Part shown: in pieces, positions 1 through 8,611 of the stretch
Layout: the number at the start of each line of letters is the position of its first letter
Numbering within the stretch: the stretch's first letter is position 1
Source: an uncultured Pelagibacteraceae bacterium
GTDB lineage: Bacteria > Pseudomonadota > Alphaproteobacteria > Pelagibacterales > Pelagibacteraceae
Length of the DNA stretch: 51,673 nucleotides
Direction of reading: 5' to 3'
NCBI GenBank assembly: GCA_902581795.1
Contig: CACHPL010000005.1
Location: forward strand, 1 to 51,673
The notes under the pieces: generated by a model
Told to the model about the DNA's origin: nothing
What the model saw: the letters and a program-made list of their open reading frames with translations, nothing else
Database searches by the model: none
Translations under genes and position numbers: made by a program

Positions 1-17
1 AACTAGTTAATTAACTA

Positions 18-24
18 AAGGGAG
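18..24 (+). promoter_or_regulatory. Shine-Dalgarno site of dctP
   Basis: The sequence AAGGGAG lies six bases before the dctP ATG at 31. Clear Shine-Dalgarno sites are uncommon at the other starts in this window, so this one fits a highly translated periplasmic binding protein and fixes the start. Confidence 0.7.
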
Positions 25-30
25 ACAAAT

Positions 31-1188
31 ATGTCTAAAAAAGAAAAAACGTTAAAGAGAGTGAAAACTCCTTCAAGACGTAAGTTCTTTAAAGCAGCAG
101 CAGCAACAGGTGCAGCAGCGGCAGCGACAATTGCAATGCCGAATGTAGCATTTGGTGCTCCTAAAACTTTAAAGATGCAAGCAGCTTGGCCTTCTGGAGC
201 AAATATATTCTTCGAAATGGCTGGCGACTATGCAAAAATGGTTAGCGACATGTCAGGTGGAGAATTGAAGATTGATCTTCAACCAGTTGGCGCAGTAGTT
301 AAAACATCTGAAATCGGTCAAGCAGTAAGTTCTGGCGTTCTAGATATGGGACACTGGGTAACTGCATACTGGTATGGAAAAAATCCAGCAGCATCATTGT
401 TTGGTACTGGTCCATCATACGGAATGTCATCTCAAGAAGTTATGGGATGGATGGAGTACGGCGGAGGAAGAAAACTATATGATGAAACACTTGCAAAAGT
501 TGGTTTCAATTATGTTGGTTTCTTTCATATGCCAATGCCTGCTCAGCCATTTGGTTGGTTCAAAAAGAACGTAACTAAAGTGTCTGATGTTAAAGGGATG
601 AAGTATAGAACAGTTGGTCTTGCGACTAACGTATTAACAGCAATGGGAATGGTTGTAAGACAACTTCCAGGCGGAGAAATTCAACCTGCAATGAAAACAG
701 GCTTGATTGAAGCTGCGGAGTTTAACAACCCAACTTCAGACTCACAGTTTGGTATGCAAGACGTATCTAAGCATTATCACTTAGGTAGCTTCCACCAATC
801 TCAAGAGATGTTTGAAATTCCAATCAATAAGAAAACATTTGGCGGATTAAGCCCACAACATCAGGCTATTCTAAAAAATGCTGCTTATGCTGCGAATACA
901 GACAACTACTTTAAAGCATTAGTGAGATACTCAGCTGACTTATCTAAATTGATGAACCAACACAAAGTGAACGTTTATCAAACTTCTGATGAGATTTTAG
1001 CTCAACAATTAAAAGGATGGGATAAAGTTATTGGAGATTTCAATAAGAAAGATCCTTTCTTTAAGAAGATTGTAGACTCACAAAAAGCTTACGCTAAAAG
1101 AGTAATGAAATACTTGCTGATGAATCAGCCTAATTACAGACTGGCTTATGAAAATGAGTTCGGTTCTTTAGCTAAAGTAAAAATTTAA
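31..1188 (+). CDS. dctP: TRAP transporter substrate-binding protein, DctP/TakP-like
   Basis: Periplasmic binding subunit of a tripartite (TRAP) transporter, which delivers an organic acid to the DctQM membrane complex using an ion gradient. The 385-residue product begins with a twin-arginine-type signal (SRRKFFK, residues 15-21), then an Ala-rich hydrophobic stretch, with probable cleavage near residues 42-43. The mature protein matches the TakP-like DctP family: RTVG around Arg193, the usual carboxylate-binding arginine of TRAP receptors, LPGGEI near 212-217 and EFNNPTSD at 230-237. TakP-type receptors bind 2-oxo acids or other monocarboxylates, but the ligand here is inferred. A terminator-like hairpin follows, then dctQ and dctM. 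Confidence 0.93.
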   Translation: MSKKEKTLKRVKTPSRRKFFKAAAATGAAAAATIAMPNVAFGAPKTLKMQAAWPSGANIFFEMAGDYAKMVSDMSGGELKIDLQPVGAVVKTSEIGQAVSSGVLDMGHWVTAYWYGKNPAASLFGTGPSYGMSSQEVMGWMEYGGGRKLYDETLAKVGFNYVGFFHMPMPAQPFGWFKKNVTKVSDVKGMKYRTVGLATNVLTAMGMVVRQLPGGEIQPAMKTGLIEAAEFNNPTSDSQFGMQDVSKHYHLGSFHQSQEMFEIPINKKTFGGLSPQHQAILKNAAYAANTDNYFKALVRYSADLSKLMNQHKVNVYQTSDEILAQQLKGWDKVIGDFNKKDPFFKKIVDSQKAYAKRVMKYLLMNQPNYRLAYENEFGSLAKVKI

Positions 1189-1204
1189 TAGCTTTTAAAA
1201 AATT

Positions 1205-1234
1205 AAAGGGGGCTTTTTGTAGCCCCCTTTTTTT
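1205..1234 (+). terminator. Rho-independent terminator or attenuator between dctP and dctQ
   Basis: A perfect 10-bp stem (AAAGGGGGCT with AGCCCCCTTT) closes a six-base loop and is followed directly by a run of T. It stands between the receptor gene and the membrane subunit genes. The likely role is partial termination, so that the receptor is made in excess over DctQM, as is common in binding-protein operons. Confidence 0.9.
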
Positions 1235-1258
1235 ATTTTATGGCAATTCAAAAGAAAT

Positions 1259-1264
1259 TATAAT
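1259..1264 (+). promoter_or_regulatory. Possible internal promoter -10 element before dctQ
   Basis: An exact TATAAT lies 15 bases before the dctQ ATG and after the dctP terminator. No good -35 hexamer is visible at 16-18 bases upstream, and the DNA is A+T-rich, so this could be chance. If real it would give dctQM its own low-level transcription. Confidence 0.25.
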
Positions 1265-1279
1265 AGCTTAGTAATATTC

Positions 1280-1870
1280 ATGATGAGAGGATACATACAT
1301 TTTGCAGATACGTTAAGTACGTCCTTAGGGAAAGCATTTTCATGGTGCATAGTAGTTTTAATGGGCGGAACTTGTTACGAGGTGATTATGGCATATGCAT
1401 TTAATGCTCCAACACTTTGGAATTTTGATTTTAGCTTACAAATGTACGCAGGAATTTTTATGATGGCAGCTGCTTATACTCTTTCAACTGAGGCACATGT
1501 GCGAGGAGATGTAATTTACAGACTTTTTAAACCTAAAACGCAAGCTAAGATTGATCTAGTTTTATATTTTATCTTTTTTTTTCCAGGAGTTTTGGCACTT
1601 GTTTTTTATGGCTACGATTATGCAGCTCAAGCCTGGAAGATAAAAGAGACTAGCTGGAATAGTCCAGCACAAATAAATATTTATATGGCAAAAACATTCA
1701 TACCGTTGTCGGGTTTATCTTTGACCATTCAAGGAATTAGTGAAGTTTTTAGATGCATAATTTGCATTCAAACTGGGCATTGGCCGGCAAGAGCAGTTGT
1801 AGCAGCTGAAGAAACAGAAAAAATGTTAATGAGAACTTCACAAGAGGAGGATCAAAAAGATGTTATTTAG
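1280..1870 (+). CDS. dctQ: TRAP transporter small permease subunit, DctQ family
   Basis: Small inner-membrane subunit of the TRAP transporter. The 196-residue protein has about four hydrophobic segments (near 20-40, 50-70, 90-115 and 135-155), the usual DctQ layout, and an extended hydrophilic C-terminal tail. It starts at tandem ATG codons without an obvious Shine-Dalgarno site. Its last 11 bases overlap dctM, so the two are probably translationally coupled. The subunit is assigned by topology and position between dctP and dctM; sequence conservation in this family is low. Confidence 0.88.
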   Translation: MMRGYIHFADTLSTSLGKAFSWCIVVLMGGTCYEVIMAYAFNAPTLWNFDFSLQMYAGIFMMAAAYTLSTEAHVRGDVIYRLFKPKTQAKIDLVLYFIFFFPGVLALVFYGYDYAAQAWKIKETSWNSPAQINIYMAKTFIPLSGLSLTIQGISEVFRCIICIQTGHWPARAVVAAEETEKMLMRTSQEEDQKDVI

Positions 1871-3221
1871 TTTAACAAATCCTGAAATAGCAATAATGAT
1901 GATGGCAGTCTTTCTTTTTGCTGTTCTATTAGGATTTCCAATTGCATTTACACTTTTGGCAATGGGAGTGGGATTTGGATATTACGCTTATTACGATCCA
2001 ACTCAAATGGAGCATTTATTTGATAACAGAATTTTCAATCTTTTAGTTTCTAATACATACACTATAATGGATAATAACGTTTTAACTGCAGTACCATTAT
2101 TTTTATTTATGGGATATTTGGTTGAGCGTGCCGGTATAGTTTCACGGTTATTTTTTGCAATTAGACTTGCATCTCACAAACTACCTGCATCTATGGCTGT
2201 AGCAGCTTTAATTACTTGCGCATTATTTTCAACGGCTACAGGTATAATTGGTGCTGTAGTAACATTGATGGGCTTATTAGCTTGGCCAGCTATGATAAGA
2301 GCTGGATATGATAAAAAATTTTCATCAGGAGTAATATGTTCTGGAGGGTGCCTTGGTATTTTAATCCCTCCAAGTATAATGTTAATAGTTTATGCTGTGA
2401 TTGCACAGCTGTCTCCACTTAGACTATTTGCAGCAGCGATCTTCCCAGGTTTAATGTTGGCCGGACTTTATATACTTTACGTTATGGTTTTAGCCTACTT
2501 TAAACCAGAACTAGCACCGAAACCGAAAGAGGAAGAAATACCCGAAAGATCAGTTATAATACGAGAAGTATTAGTTTCTTTTGTACCATTGTTCTCCTTA
2601 ATCATATTAGTTTTAGGAACTATTTTAGCTGGACTAGCAACACCTGCCGAGGCAGCTGCAGTCGGAGCATTTGGTTCAATTGTTCTATCTATTTTTTATA
2701 GAACTCTTAAGTGGAAAAATTTCAAAGAATCTGTTTTTTTAACTGCTAAAACTACAGCAATGATTATGTGGTTGTTTGTAGGATCCTGGACGTTTGCATC
2801 GGTGTTTTCATATTTAGGTGGACATGAAGTATTTGAGCATTTCTTTAAATCTATGAATCTACAGCCCTGGCAATTTTTAGTTATAACTCAAATAATTATT
2901 TTTTTACTAGGATGGCCTCTTGAATGGACTGAGATACTAATAATTTTTGTGCCAATATTTTTACCACTTGTTGAATTTTTTGGTGTTAACCCATATTTCT
3001 TTGCTATGTTAATAGCTTTAAATTTACAGACTTCATTTTTAACACCACCCATGGCCATGTCAGCCTATTATTTAAAAGGTGTGCAAAGTAGAAACGTAGA
3101 ATTACTTGAAATATTTAAAGGCATCATGCCATTTTTACTAATTGTAATTTTTGCTATGTTTTTGATGTATATGTTTCCGGGTATAGCACTTTGGTTACCA
3201 GAAACACTATTTGCAAATTAA
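1860..3221 (+). CDS. dctM: TRAP transporter large permease subunit, DctM family
   Basis: Large membrane subunit that carries out ion-coupled transport. The 453-residue product is very hydrophobic, with about 12 membrane segments, and matches the normal DctM length. Family-type features include the Gly/Pro-rich repeats LGILIPPSIMLIVYAV (near 170-185) and LTPPMAMSAYYLKGV (near 395-409), the two inverted halves seen in DctM. An AGGAGGATC sequence within the end of dctQ serves as a good ribosome binding site. It works with DctP and DctQ; the transported acid cannot be read from this subunit. Confidence 0.94.
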   Translation: MLFSLTNPEIAIMMMAVFLFAVLLGFPIAFTLLAMGVGFGYYAYYDPTQMEHLFDNRIFNLLVSNTYTIMDNNVLTAVPLFLFMGYLVERAGIVSRLFFAIRLASHKLPASMAVAALITCALFSTATGIIGAVVTLMGLLAWPAMIRAGYDKKFSSGVICSGGCLGILIPPSIMLIVYAVIAQLSPLRLFAAAIFPGLMLAGLYILYVMVLAYFKPELAPKPKEEEIPERSVIIREVLVSFVPLFSLIILVLGTILAGLATPAEAAAVGAFGSIVLSIFYRTLKWKNFKESVFLTAKTTAMIMWLFVGSWTFASVFSYLGGHEVFEHFFKSMNLQPWQFLVITQIIIFLLGWPLEWTEILIIFVPIFLPLVEFFGVNPYFFAMLIALNLQTSFLTPPMAMSAYYLKGVQSRNVELLEIFKGIMPFLLIVIFAMFLMYMFPGIALWLPETLFAN

Positions 3222-3230
3222 TTAAAAACC

Positions 3231-4565
3231 ATGAGCAATGTTCTTTCAATTTCAGCCATTGAGCTAGTTGAGAAATTAAAAAGTGGGGAGATCTCATGCG
3301 TTGATGCTTGTAAAGAATATCTTAAAAGAGTTGATAAGTTTGATAAAGATGTAAAAGCTTGGGCTTATTTAGATAAAAAACTTTTATTAGAAAAAGCCGC
3401 AGAAAAAGATGAATATAGAAAATCTGGAAAACCCCTAGGACCTCTTCACGGATTACCAATTGGTGTTAAAGATATTATAGGAACACAAGATATGCCGACC
3501 GAATGCGGAACTGTTTTAAGAAAAGGTATATCCGAAAGCGCAGACGCAGAAGTTATTAATCTTTTGAAAGTATCTGGCGCAATCGTTATGGGCAAGACTG
3601 TTACTACTGAGTTTGCATATTTTGATCCAGGTAAAACCACTAATCCCCATGACAAAACAAGAACTCCGGGTGGATCGTCAAGTGGCTCTGCCGCCGCTGT
3701 AGCTGCGCACATGACTCCGTTGTCTATTGGAACCCAAACAAAAGGATCTGTAATTAGACCAGCTTCTTATTGTGGCGTTGTAGGTTACAAACCTTCTTTT
3801 GGCTTAATATCCAGGAATGGTATATTGAGACAATCATCTAGACTCGACCAGGTTGGAGTATTTGGAAAAAATGTTGAAGATATTGCTCTTCTAAGCAAAT
3901 GTCTCATAAAAAAGGATTTATACGACAAAGATACAGTTCATTATTCTGCCGATAAAATGTTGGAAGAGTGTAGAAAAGGTCCTCATTTTGATCCAAAATT
4001 TATATTTTATAAAACAGCAAACTGGAAAAATATTGATAAAGATTCCCAAAAAGCTTTTGAATTTTTGATTAAGAACTTAAAAAAATATATAGAAGTGTTT
4101 GACGAACCTTCGTATTTCAAAGATATTCATAAACATCATCAAGTAATTCATGAAACCGACATGGCTAATAGTTTCCAAAAATATTATAAGAATTCTAAAA
4201 ATAAGCTTGGAAAAAAATTGATTGAAGCGATTGAACGTGGGCTAAAATATTCGGCAAATCAGTATACCGAGGCAAAAGATTTTATGGAGCAAAGCTATAG
4301 ATCTTACAGCGAGGTTTTTGAAGACTACCACGGTGTAATTACACCTTCATCAACTGGAGTTGCAGACAAAGGACTTAAGTTCACTGGAAGCCCAGAGTTT
4401 TGTACAATCTGGACCTATATGGGTTTACCATCAATTTCGTTACCTTTACTTACTGGAGAAAATAACCTACCATTAGGAGTTCAATTAGTTGGAAACAAAC
4501 TTGATGACTTAAGATTTTTAGGAGTTGCTAATTGGTTAGAGAAAAATTGTAAGGATAATGACTAG
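3231..4565 (+). CDS. Amidase of the amidase-signature family
   Basis: Hydrolyses an amide to a carboxylic acid and ammonia or an amine. The 444-residue protein has the Lys-cisSer-Ser triad: Lys80 in GVKD, Ser149 in the Gly/Ser-rich GGSSSGS and Ser173 in TKGSVIRPA. The sequence GSVIRPASYCGVVGYKPS is typical of stand-alone amidases rather than GatA, where GGSIRQPA is expected, and no gatB or gatC is nearby. It starts nine bases after dctM, so it is probably co-transcribed with the TRAP genes, and it may act on or produce a compound related to the imported substrate. The substrate is unknown. Confidence 0.88.
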   Translation: MSNVLSISAIELVEKLKSGEISCVDACKEYLKRVDKFDKDVKAWAYLDKKLLLEKAAEKDEYRKSGKPLGPLHGLPIGVKDIIGTQDMPTECGTVLRKGISESADAEVINLLKVSGAIVMGKTVTTEFAYFDPGKTTNPHDKTRTPGGSSSGSAAAVAAHMTPLSIGTQTKGSVIRPASYCGVVGYKPSFGLISRNGILRQSSRLDQVGVFGKNVEDIALLSKCLIKKDLYDKDTVHYSADKMLEECRKGPHFDPKFIFYKTANWKNIDKDSQKAFEFLIKNLKKYIEVFDEPSYFKDIHKHHQVIHETDMANSFQKYYKNSKNKLGKKLIEAIERGLKYSANQYTEAKDFMEQSYRSYSEVFEDYHGVITPSSTGVADKGLKFTGSPEFCTIWTYMGLPSISLPLLTGENNLPLGVQLVGNKLDDLRFLGVANWLEKNCKDND

Positions 4566-4734
4566 AATAACAACTATAATAGGATGTGGTTTAGCTATAG
4601 CTTTCTTAATTGGATTAGCTACAACTTTAACTAGATCAATGATGATTGGTTTTATTGATGTTCTTCCAGTTTATATCCTTATGGGCTTGGTAATTTGTAT
4701 GATGCTTTATGAAGCCTTCTTCGAAAAAAAATAA
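4558..4734 (+). CDS. Small two-segment membrane protein, unknown function
   Basis: A 58-codon ORF that overlaps the amidase stop by 8 bases and the following EamA gene by 26 bases. The product has a hydrophobic N-terminal half (GCGLAIAFLIGLATTL) and a second hydrophobic segment (DVLPVYILMGLVICMMLYEA) before a short charged end, so two membrane helices are predicted. The overlaps on both sides suggest a translationally coupled operon member. I do not recognise the family. The coding call rests on the overlapping stop/start geometry, its coverage of an otherwise empty 143-base gap, and the membrane-type composition. Confidence 0.68.
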   Translation: MTRITTIIGCGLAIAFLIGLATTLTRSMMIGFIDVLPVYILMGLVICMMLYEAFFEKK

Positions 4735-5611
4735 AAATTTATTTTTTCCCTATTTTCTATTATTTTTGCAGCCGGTATTTATGGCAAGCAATTTGATTGT
4801 TGCTAGGGGAGGTGTAGAATTTGTACCTCCAATTTCTTTAGCTTTTTGGAGATGGACAACGGTTTTTGTTTTATTAATACCTTTTTTTTATAAGCCAATA
4901 TTAAAGAAAATTAAGAGTTTTAAAGACGAATTTTTTAAACTTTTTTTCCTTGGACTAACAGGATGTGGAATATGTGGAGCATTTCCTTTTATAGCTGGTC
5001 AAACAACTACAGTTGTAAATATGGCTGTGATTTATACTTCTTCTCCGATATTTATTATTTTGTTATCAAGTTTTATTTACAATGAAAAAATAAATTTAAT
5101 ACAAATTCTGGGATTAGTAATCTGTCTATTTGGAGTTTTTTCCATTATTTTTAAGGGAGACTCTTCATTTTTATCAAGCCTTGAATTTACCATTGGAGAT
5201 ATTTGGATGTTAGGAGCTGCGATAAGTTGGGCTCTCTACTCCGTTTACTTATTAAATTGGAAGTCAAAGTTTGATTTATTAACTAGATTTGTTTTAATCG
5301 CAATGTTTGGATCAATATCACTATTTCCTTTTTATTTGCTTGAAGAATTTCAAAGACAGAGCACAAACTTCGATTTAAACTTTCTTTTTTGGGTAATTTT
5401 TGCCGCAATATCTCCTGCAATAATTGCATTCACTCTTTATGCCAAAGTTCAAAAATATTTGGGTGCATCAATAACTGGGTTTACATTGTATTTATTTACG
5501 GTTTATGGTGCTTTTTATGGGCTAATATTTTTTGGTGAAACATTGGAATATTATCATTTAATTGGAGCCTTTTTAGTTTTTATAGGTGTTTACCTTGCAA
5601 AGAAAAATTAA
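4709..5611 (+). CDS. EamA/DMT-family transporter
   Basis: Drug/metabolite-type exporter or permease with two EamA repeats. The 300-residue product shows ten hydrophobic segments. Family features include the N-terminal SNLIVARGG stretch, the FWRW motif near residues 46-49, the repeat-1 end with TSSPIFIILLSSF and a second repeat starting near GDIWMLGAAISWALYSVYL (around 168-186). The substrate cannot be predicted; members export amino acids, metabolites or nucleotide sugars. It begins inside the preceding small ORF and ends four bases before the ATG I prefer for the next gene, so it belongs to the same transcription unit as the amidase. Confidence 0.88.
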   Translation: MKPSSKKNKNLFFPYFLLFLQPVFMASNLIVARGGVEFVPPISLAFWRWTTVFVLLIPFFYKPILKKIKSFKDEFFKLFFLGLTGCGICGAFPFIAGQTTTVVNMAVIYTSSPIFIILLSSFIYNEKINLIQILGLVICLFGVFSIIFKGDSSFLSSLEFTIGDIWMLGAAISWALYSVYLLNWKSKFDLLTRFVLIAMFGSISLFPFYLLEEFQRQSTNFDLNFLFWVIFAAISPAIIAFTLYAKVQKYLGASITGFTLYLFTVYGAFYGLIFFGETLEYYHLIGAFLVFIGVYLAKKN

Positions 5612-5615
5612 ATAT

Positions 5616-6410
5616 ATGTACGTTACTGCAGTAATAATAATTCTATGTTATTTACTTTTGGTATTTTTTGTATTTTTTAATCAAAGAAATCTCCTATACC
5701 ATCCATTTGAAAATAATTATAGTTCAGATGTAGCAAATTTCTCTTATGAAGAAATTTTTATTCCAACCTCAAACGGAAATAATTTAAAAGCATGGTTTCA
5801 TAAGAAAAATCTTGAAAAAAAGAAAACTTTAGTTTTTTTCCATGGAAATGCTGGAGATTTAAAAAACAGAATTTATAAGCTCAATCTAATAAAAGATTTT
5901 GACATTAATTTTCTTATTGTTGCTTATCGGGGTTTTAGTGGAAACAAAGGAAAACCTACTGAGGAAGGTTTATACGAAGATGCCAAATATACTTTGGAGT
6001 GGCTAGGAAAGCAGAAAATTAATGATGATAAAATTATAATTTACGGGGAATCTTTAGGCACTGCTATTTCAGTCGAAATTGCACAAAATAAAAAATTTGC
6101 TGGAATTATTTTGGAGTCACCCTTCACTTCAATGGTTGATGCAGGAAAACATTATTATTTCTACTTGCCAGTTTCACTTTTATTAAAAGATAGATATGAA
6201 ACTCTAGATAAATTAAAAAATATTAAAATTCCAATTTTAGTTATGCATGGAAAAAAAGACAAAATAGTTCCTTTTATCATGGGTAAAAAAGTTTATGAAA
6301 ATGCAAACACACCAAAATTTTCTTATTTTCCGGATAATGATGATCACATGATGGATTATAATGAAAATCTTTTAAAAACTTTAAATAACTTTTTTAAAAC
6401 CATTTTGTAG
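5616..6410 (+). CDS. Membrane-anchored alpha/beta hydrolase (serine hydrolase)
   Basis: Serine hydrolase of the ABHD13/YfhR-like type. From the ATG at 5616 it has 264 residues: one N-terminal membrane segment (about 4-24), then an alpha/beta-hydrolase domain with the FFHGNAGD oxyanion region, nucleophile Ser146 in GESLG, Asp215 in HGKKDKIVP and His244 in NDDHM. A GTG at 5586 would add ten residues inside the EamA gene; the ATG four bases after the EamA stop is favoured. The fold is certain, the substrate (ester, lipid or peptide) is not. The 3' end overlaps the convergent HPP gene by 17 bases. Confidence 0.85.
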   Translation: MYVTAVIIILCYLLLVFFVFFNQRNLLYHPFENNYSSDVANFSYEEIFIPTSNGNNLKAWFHKKNLEKKKTLVFFHGNAGDLKNRIYKLNLIKDFDINFLIVAYRGFSGNKGKPTEEGLYEDAKYTLEWLGKQKINDDKIIIYGESLGTAISVEIAQNKKFAGIILESPFTSMVDAGKHYYFYLPVSLLLKDRYETLDKLKNIKIPILVMHGKKDKIVPFIMGKKVYENANTPKFSYFPDNDDHMMDYNENLLKTLNNFFKTIL

Positions 6411-6864
6411 GGTAATTCCGTTTTAAAATAATTTTATTTATAAAAACAGACATCAAGATTATTACAATTGTTCCAGTAATAACGGGAAATAAAATAAAAT
6501 CGAAAGATACATCTGTAAATAATACCACCAAAGGATTAGAAGCTGCAGGTGGGTGCATTACTTTTAAATAAACCATCAATGCTACAGCCACACCAACTGA
6601 TAAACCAAGTGAGTAAAAAGAAAATCCAATTATTTCATTAAAGACAATACCAACTATAACAGAGACTAAATGCCCAAAAAATACATTTTTAGGTTGGGCT
6701 GTTTCTAAATTGTAAAGTACAAACACAATAAAAACAGTCGCTCCAAAAGAAAACATCAACCATATACCAGAGGATGTCCTTAATGTTAAAAATGCAAGAA
6801 TGCTAATAACAACAGTTGCAGACAGACCTGATACTATAGGTTCTAAATTTTTTTTTATTTTCAT
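6394..6864 (-). CDS. HPP-family integral membrane protein
   Basis: A 156-residue protein with about four to five membrane segments. The signature His-Pro-Pro motif is present at 104-106 in MHPPAASNPL, together with QPKNVFFGHL at 57-66, which is also conserved in the family. Some cyanobacterial HPP proteins have been linked to nitrite transport, but I see nothing nearby to support nitrite metabolism, so the function is open. It follows ftsY by one base on the same strand and is probably the last gene of the dapF-ftsY unit. Confidence 0.82.
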   Translation of the reverse strand: MKIKKNLEPIVSGLSATVVISILAFLTLRTSSGIWLMFSFGATVFIVFVLYNLETAQPKNVFFGHLVSVIVGIVFNEIIGFSFYSLGLSVGVAVALMVYLKVMHPPAASNPLVVLFTDVSFDFILFPVITGTIVIILMSVFINKIILKRNYPTKWF

Positions 6865-6865
6865 T

Positions 6866-7741
6866 TTAATTTCGAACTAACATTTTAGAAAATTGACTCG
6901 AATTGAATGAATGCAGATCAGTATCCTTTTCTCCCATACCAACCGCAATAATTGGTAAGCCAAATTTTTTACAAATTGCCAATATTATTCCGCCCTTTGC
7001 AGATGAATCTAATTTGGTGATTATTAAACCAGTTAAATTTGAGATTTTTTTAAACTCTTCGACTTGGTTTAAAGCATTTTGACCAGTTGTTGCATCAAGA
7101 ATTAAGATTGTTTCGTGAGGATATTCTGGATTTATATTTTTTAAAACAGTAAAGATTTTTTTATACTCTTGCATAAGATTCTTTTTATTTTGTAGTCTTC
7201 CCGCAGTATCAATAAAAGCCATATCTATTTTGTTTTCTTCAGCAAATTTTGCAGTTTTATATCCAATAGACGCTGGGTCTGTACCCAAATCTGATTTAAC
7301 AAAATCAGCCCCAGCCCTTTTAGACCAAAGTTCTAGCTGCTCAATAGCAGCTGCTCTAAAAGTATCGGCAGCACCAAAAACTATTTTTTTTCCCTCATTT
7401 TTGAATAATTTGCCTAGCTTTCCTATAGTTGTTGTTTTGCCCACACCGTTTACCCCTGCAACAACTATAATTGAAGGTGAGCCCTTATAAAGATTATTAA
7501 GTTTTTTTTCATAAGGTGTAAGTATTTTAGATATTTCTTCTCCAAGAAAATCAAATATTTCTTTTTCATCATTAATTTCTTTTCCTATTTTTTCTTTTTT
7601 AAATTTTTCTTTTAAGTCTGAAGCTATTTGAGTACCAACATCAGACTCAATAAGAAGCTCCTCAAATTTATTCAGCAAATTTTCATCAATTCTCTTTTTA
7701 CTGAAGAAATTGCTAAACTTAAAGTTTTCAAATAATTTCAT
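6866..7741 (-). CDS. ftsY: Signal recognition particle receptor FtsY
   Basis: SRP receptor GTPase that docks Ffh-ribosome complexes at the inner membrane. The 291-residue product has a short helical N domain and the complete G domain: P-loop GVNGVGKTTT from residue 96, ADTFRAAA (125-132), DTAGRLQ (178-184) and TKLDSSAKGG (242-251), all FtsY-like rather than Ffh-like. The long acidic A domain of E. coli FtsY is absent, as in many alphaproteobacteria; membrane contact is probably through the basic, Phe-rich N terminus. Its start overlaps the dapF stop by one base. Its partner Ffh is encoded divergently about 1 kb away. Confidence 0.97.
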   Translation of the reverse strand: MKLFENFKFSNFFSKKRIDENLLNKFEELLIESDVGTQIASDLKEKFKKEKIGKEINDEKEIFDFLGEEISKILTPYEKKLNNLYKGSPSIIVVAGVNGVGKTTTIGKLGKLFKNEGKKIVFGAADTFRAAAIEQLELWSKRAGADFVKSDLGTDPASIGYKTAKFAEENKIDMAFIDTAGRLQNKKNLMQEYKKIFTVLKNINPEYPHETILILDATTGQNALNQVEEFKKISNLTGLIITKLDSSAKGGIILAICKKFGLPIIAVGMGEKDTDLHSFNSSQFSKMLVRN

Positions 7742-8577
7742 TAGATATCTAATTTTACTTCTTGTACTTCTGAAACAGAACCAGTCATAAATATTTCTTC
7801 TTCGTAGTCAATTTTTAGACCGCCCTCTTTAAAATGAATCTGTAAATTTTTATCACTTAAACCTTTTGTTGAAGCGGCAACTGCTACGGCACAAGCAGCA
7901 GTACCACAAGCCTTTGTCTGACCAGCTCCTCTCTCCCATACATTGATTCTAATATTTTTTTTATCCAAAATTTGGGCAAAAGTTACATTAGTTCTTTCTG
8001 GAAAGAATCTGTAGTTTTCAATTTTTGGTCCTAATTTTCTAATATCAATTTTATGGCAATCTTTTACAAAGAAAATAATATGAGGATTCCCAATATTAAC
8101 ACAAAATCCAAATCCGTGTTCTTTTTTTAATAGATCAATACTAATATTTTTTGTATTCATATTTTCACTTAATGGAATTTCTTCCCAACCAAATTTTGGT
8201 TTACCCATATTAATTTTAACGTTTTGTTTACTAATTACTTCTGCACTTAAAACTCTTTCTTTTGTTTTAATTAAAATATTTTTTTTTTTATTTTCTTGAA
8301 AAATTAAATACGCAATACATCTAGCACCATTCCCACATGCATTTACTTCAATTCCATCAGGGTTATATATCTTTATTGGAAAAGTATTTTTTTCTTCCTT
8401 TTCTAAAGTAATTAATTGATCAAAAGGAACTATTTTTTTATTTACTATACTTAATATCGTTTCTTTACTTATTTCCAAAGCATTTTTCCTTTTGTCAATA
8501 ATTATAAAATTATTTCCAAGACCATCCATTCTATAAGCGTTTATAATTGCCATATTTTGATTAGTATCTTTATTCAT
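7741..8577 (-). CDS. dapF: Diaminopimelate epimerase
   Basis: Interconverts LL- and meso-diaminopimelate for lysine and peptidoglycan synthesis, using two cysteines as acid and base. Both are present in the 278-residue product: Cys81 in NACGNGARC and Cys224 in KACGTAACA. MDGLGNNF near the start and the length match the family. The first ATG at 8577 adds eight hydrophilic residues before a second ATG (at 8553) directly ahead of the conserved AYRMDGLGN block, so the start may be the later one. It leads the dapF-ftsY-HPP unit and is divergent from ffh. Confidence 0.96.
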   Translation of the reverse strand: MNKDTNQNMAIINAYRMDGLGNNFIIIDKRKNALEISKETILSIVNKKIVPFDQLITLEKEEKNTFPIKIYNPDGIEVNACGNGARCIAYLIFQENKKKNILIKTKERVLSAEVISKQNVKINMGKPKFGWEEIPLSENMNTKNISIDLLKKEHGFGFCVNIGNPHIIFFVKDCHKIDIRKLGPKIENYRFFPERTNVTFAQILDKKNIRINVWERGAGQTKACGTAACAVAVAASTKGLSDKNLQIHFKEGGLKIDYEEEIFMTGSVSEVQEVKLDI

Positions 8578-8605
8578 TGACTTTTAAAACCCTTAATTGT
8601 AGCTT
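8577..8605 (+). promoter_or_regulatory. Possible ffh promoter
   Basis: TTGACT (8577-8582) is followed after 17 bases by TAGCTT (8600-8605). The -35 is good and the -10 is weak. It would start transcription near 8612, just ahead of the first hairpin of the ffh leader, which is why I report it. It overlaps the dapF start. Confidence 0.35.
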
Positions 8606-8611
8606 CTCGTC

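Noticed and set aside
3446-3712. 88-codon frame antisense to the amidase
   Set aside because: It mirrors the conserved Gly/Ser-rich amidase region and shows no recognisable protein features.
6392-6428. Terminator between the hydrolase and HPP genes
   Set aside because: TTTTAAAAC and GTTTTAAAA form a 9-bp inverted repeat, but TTTTAAAA is itself a palindrome common in such A+T-rich DNA, the loop is 19 bases and no U run follows directly.
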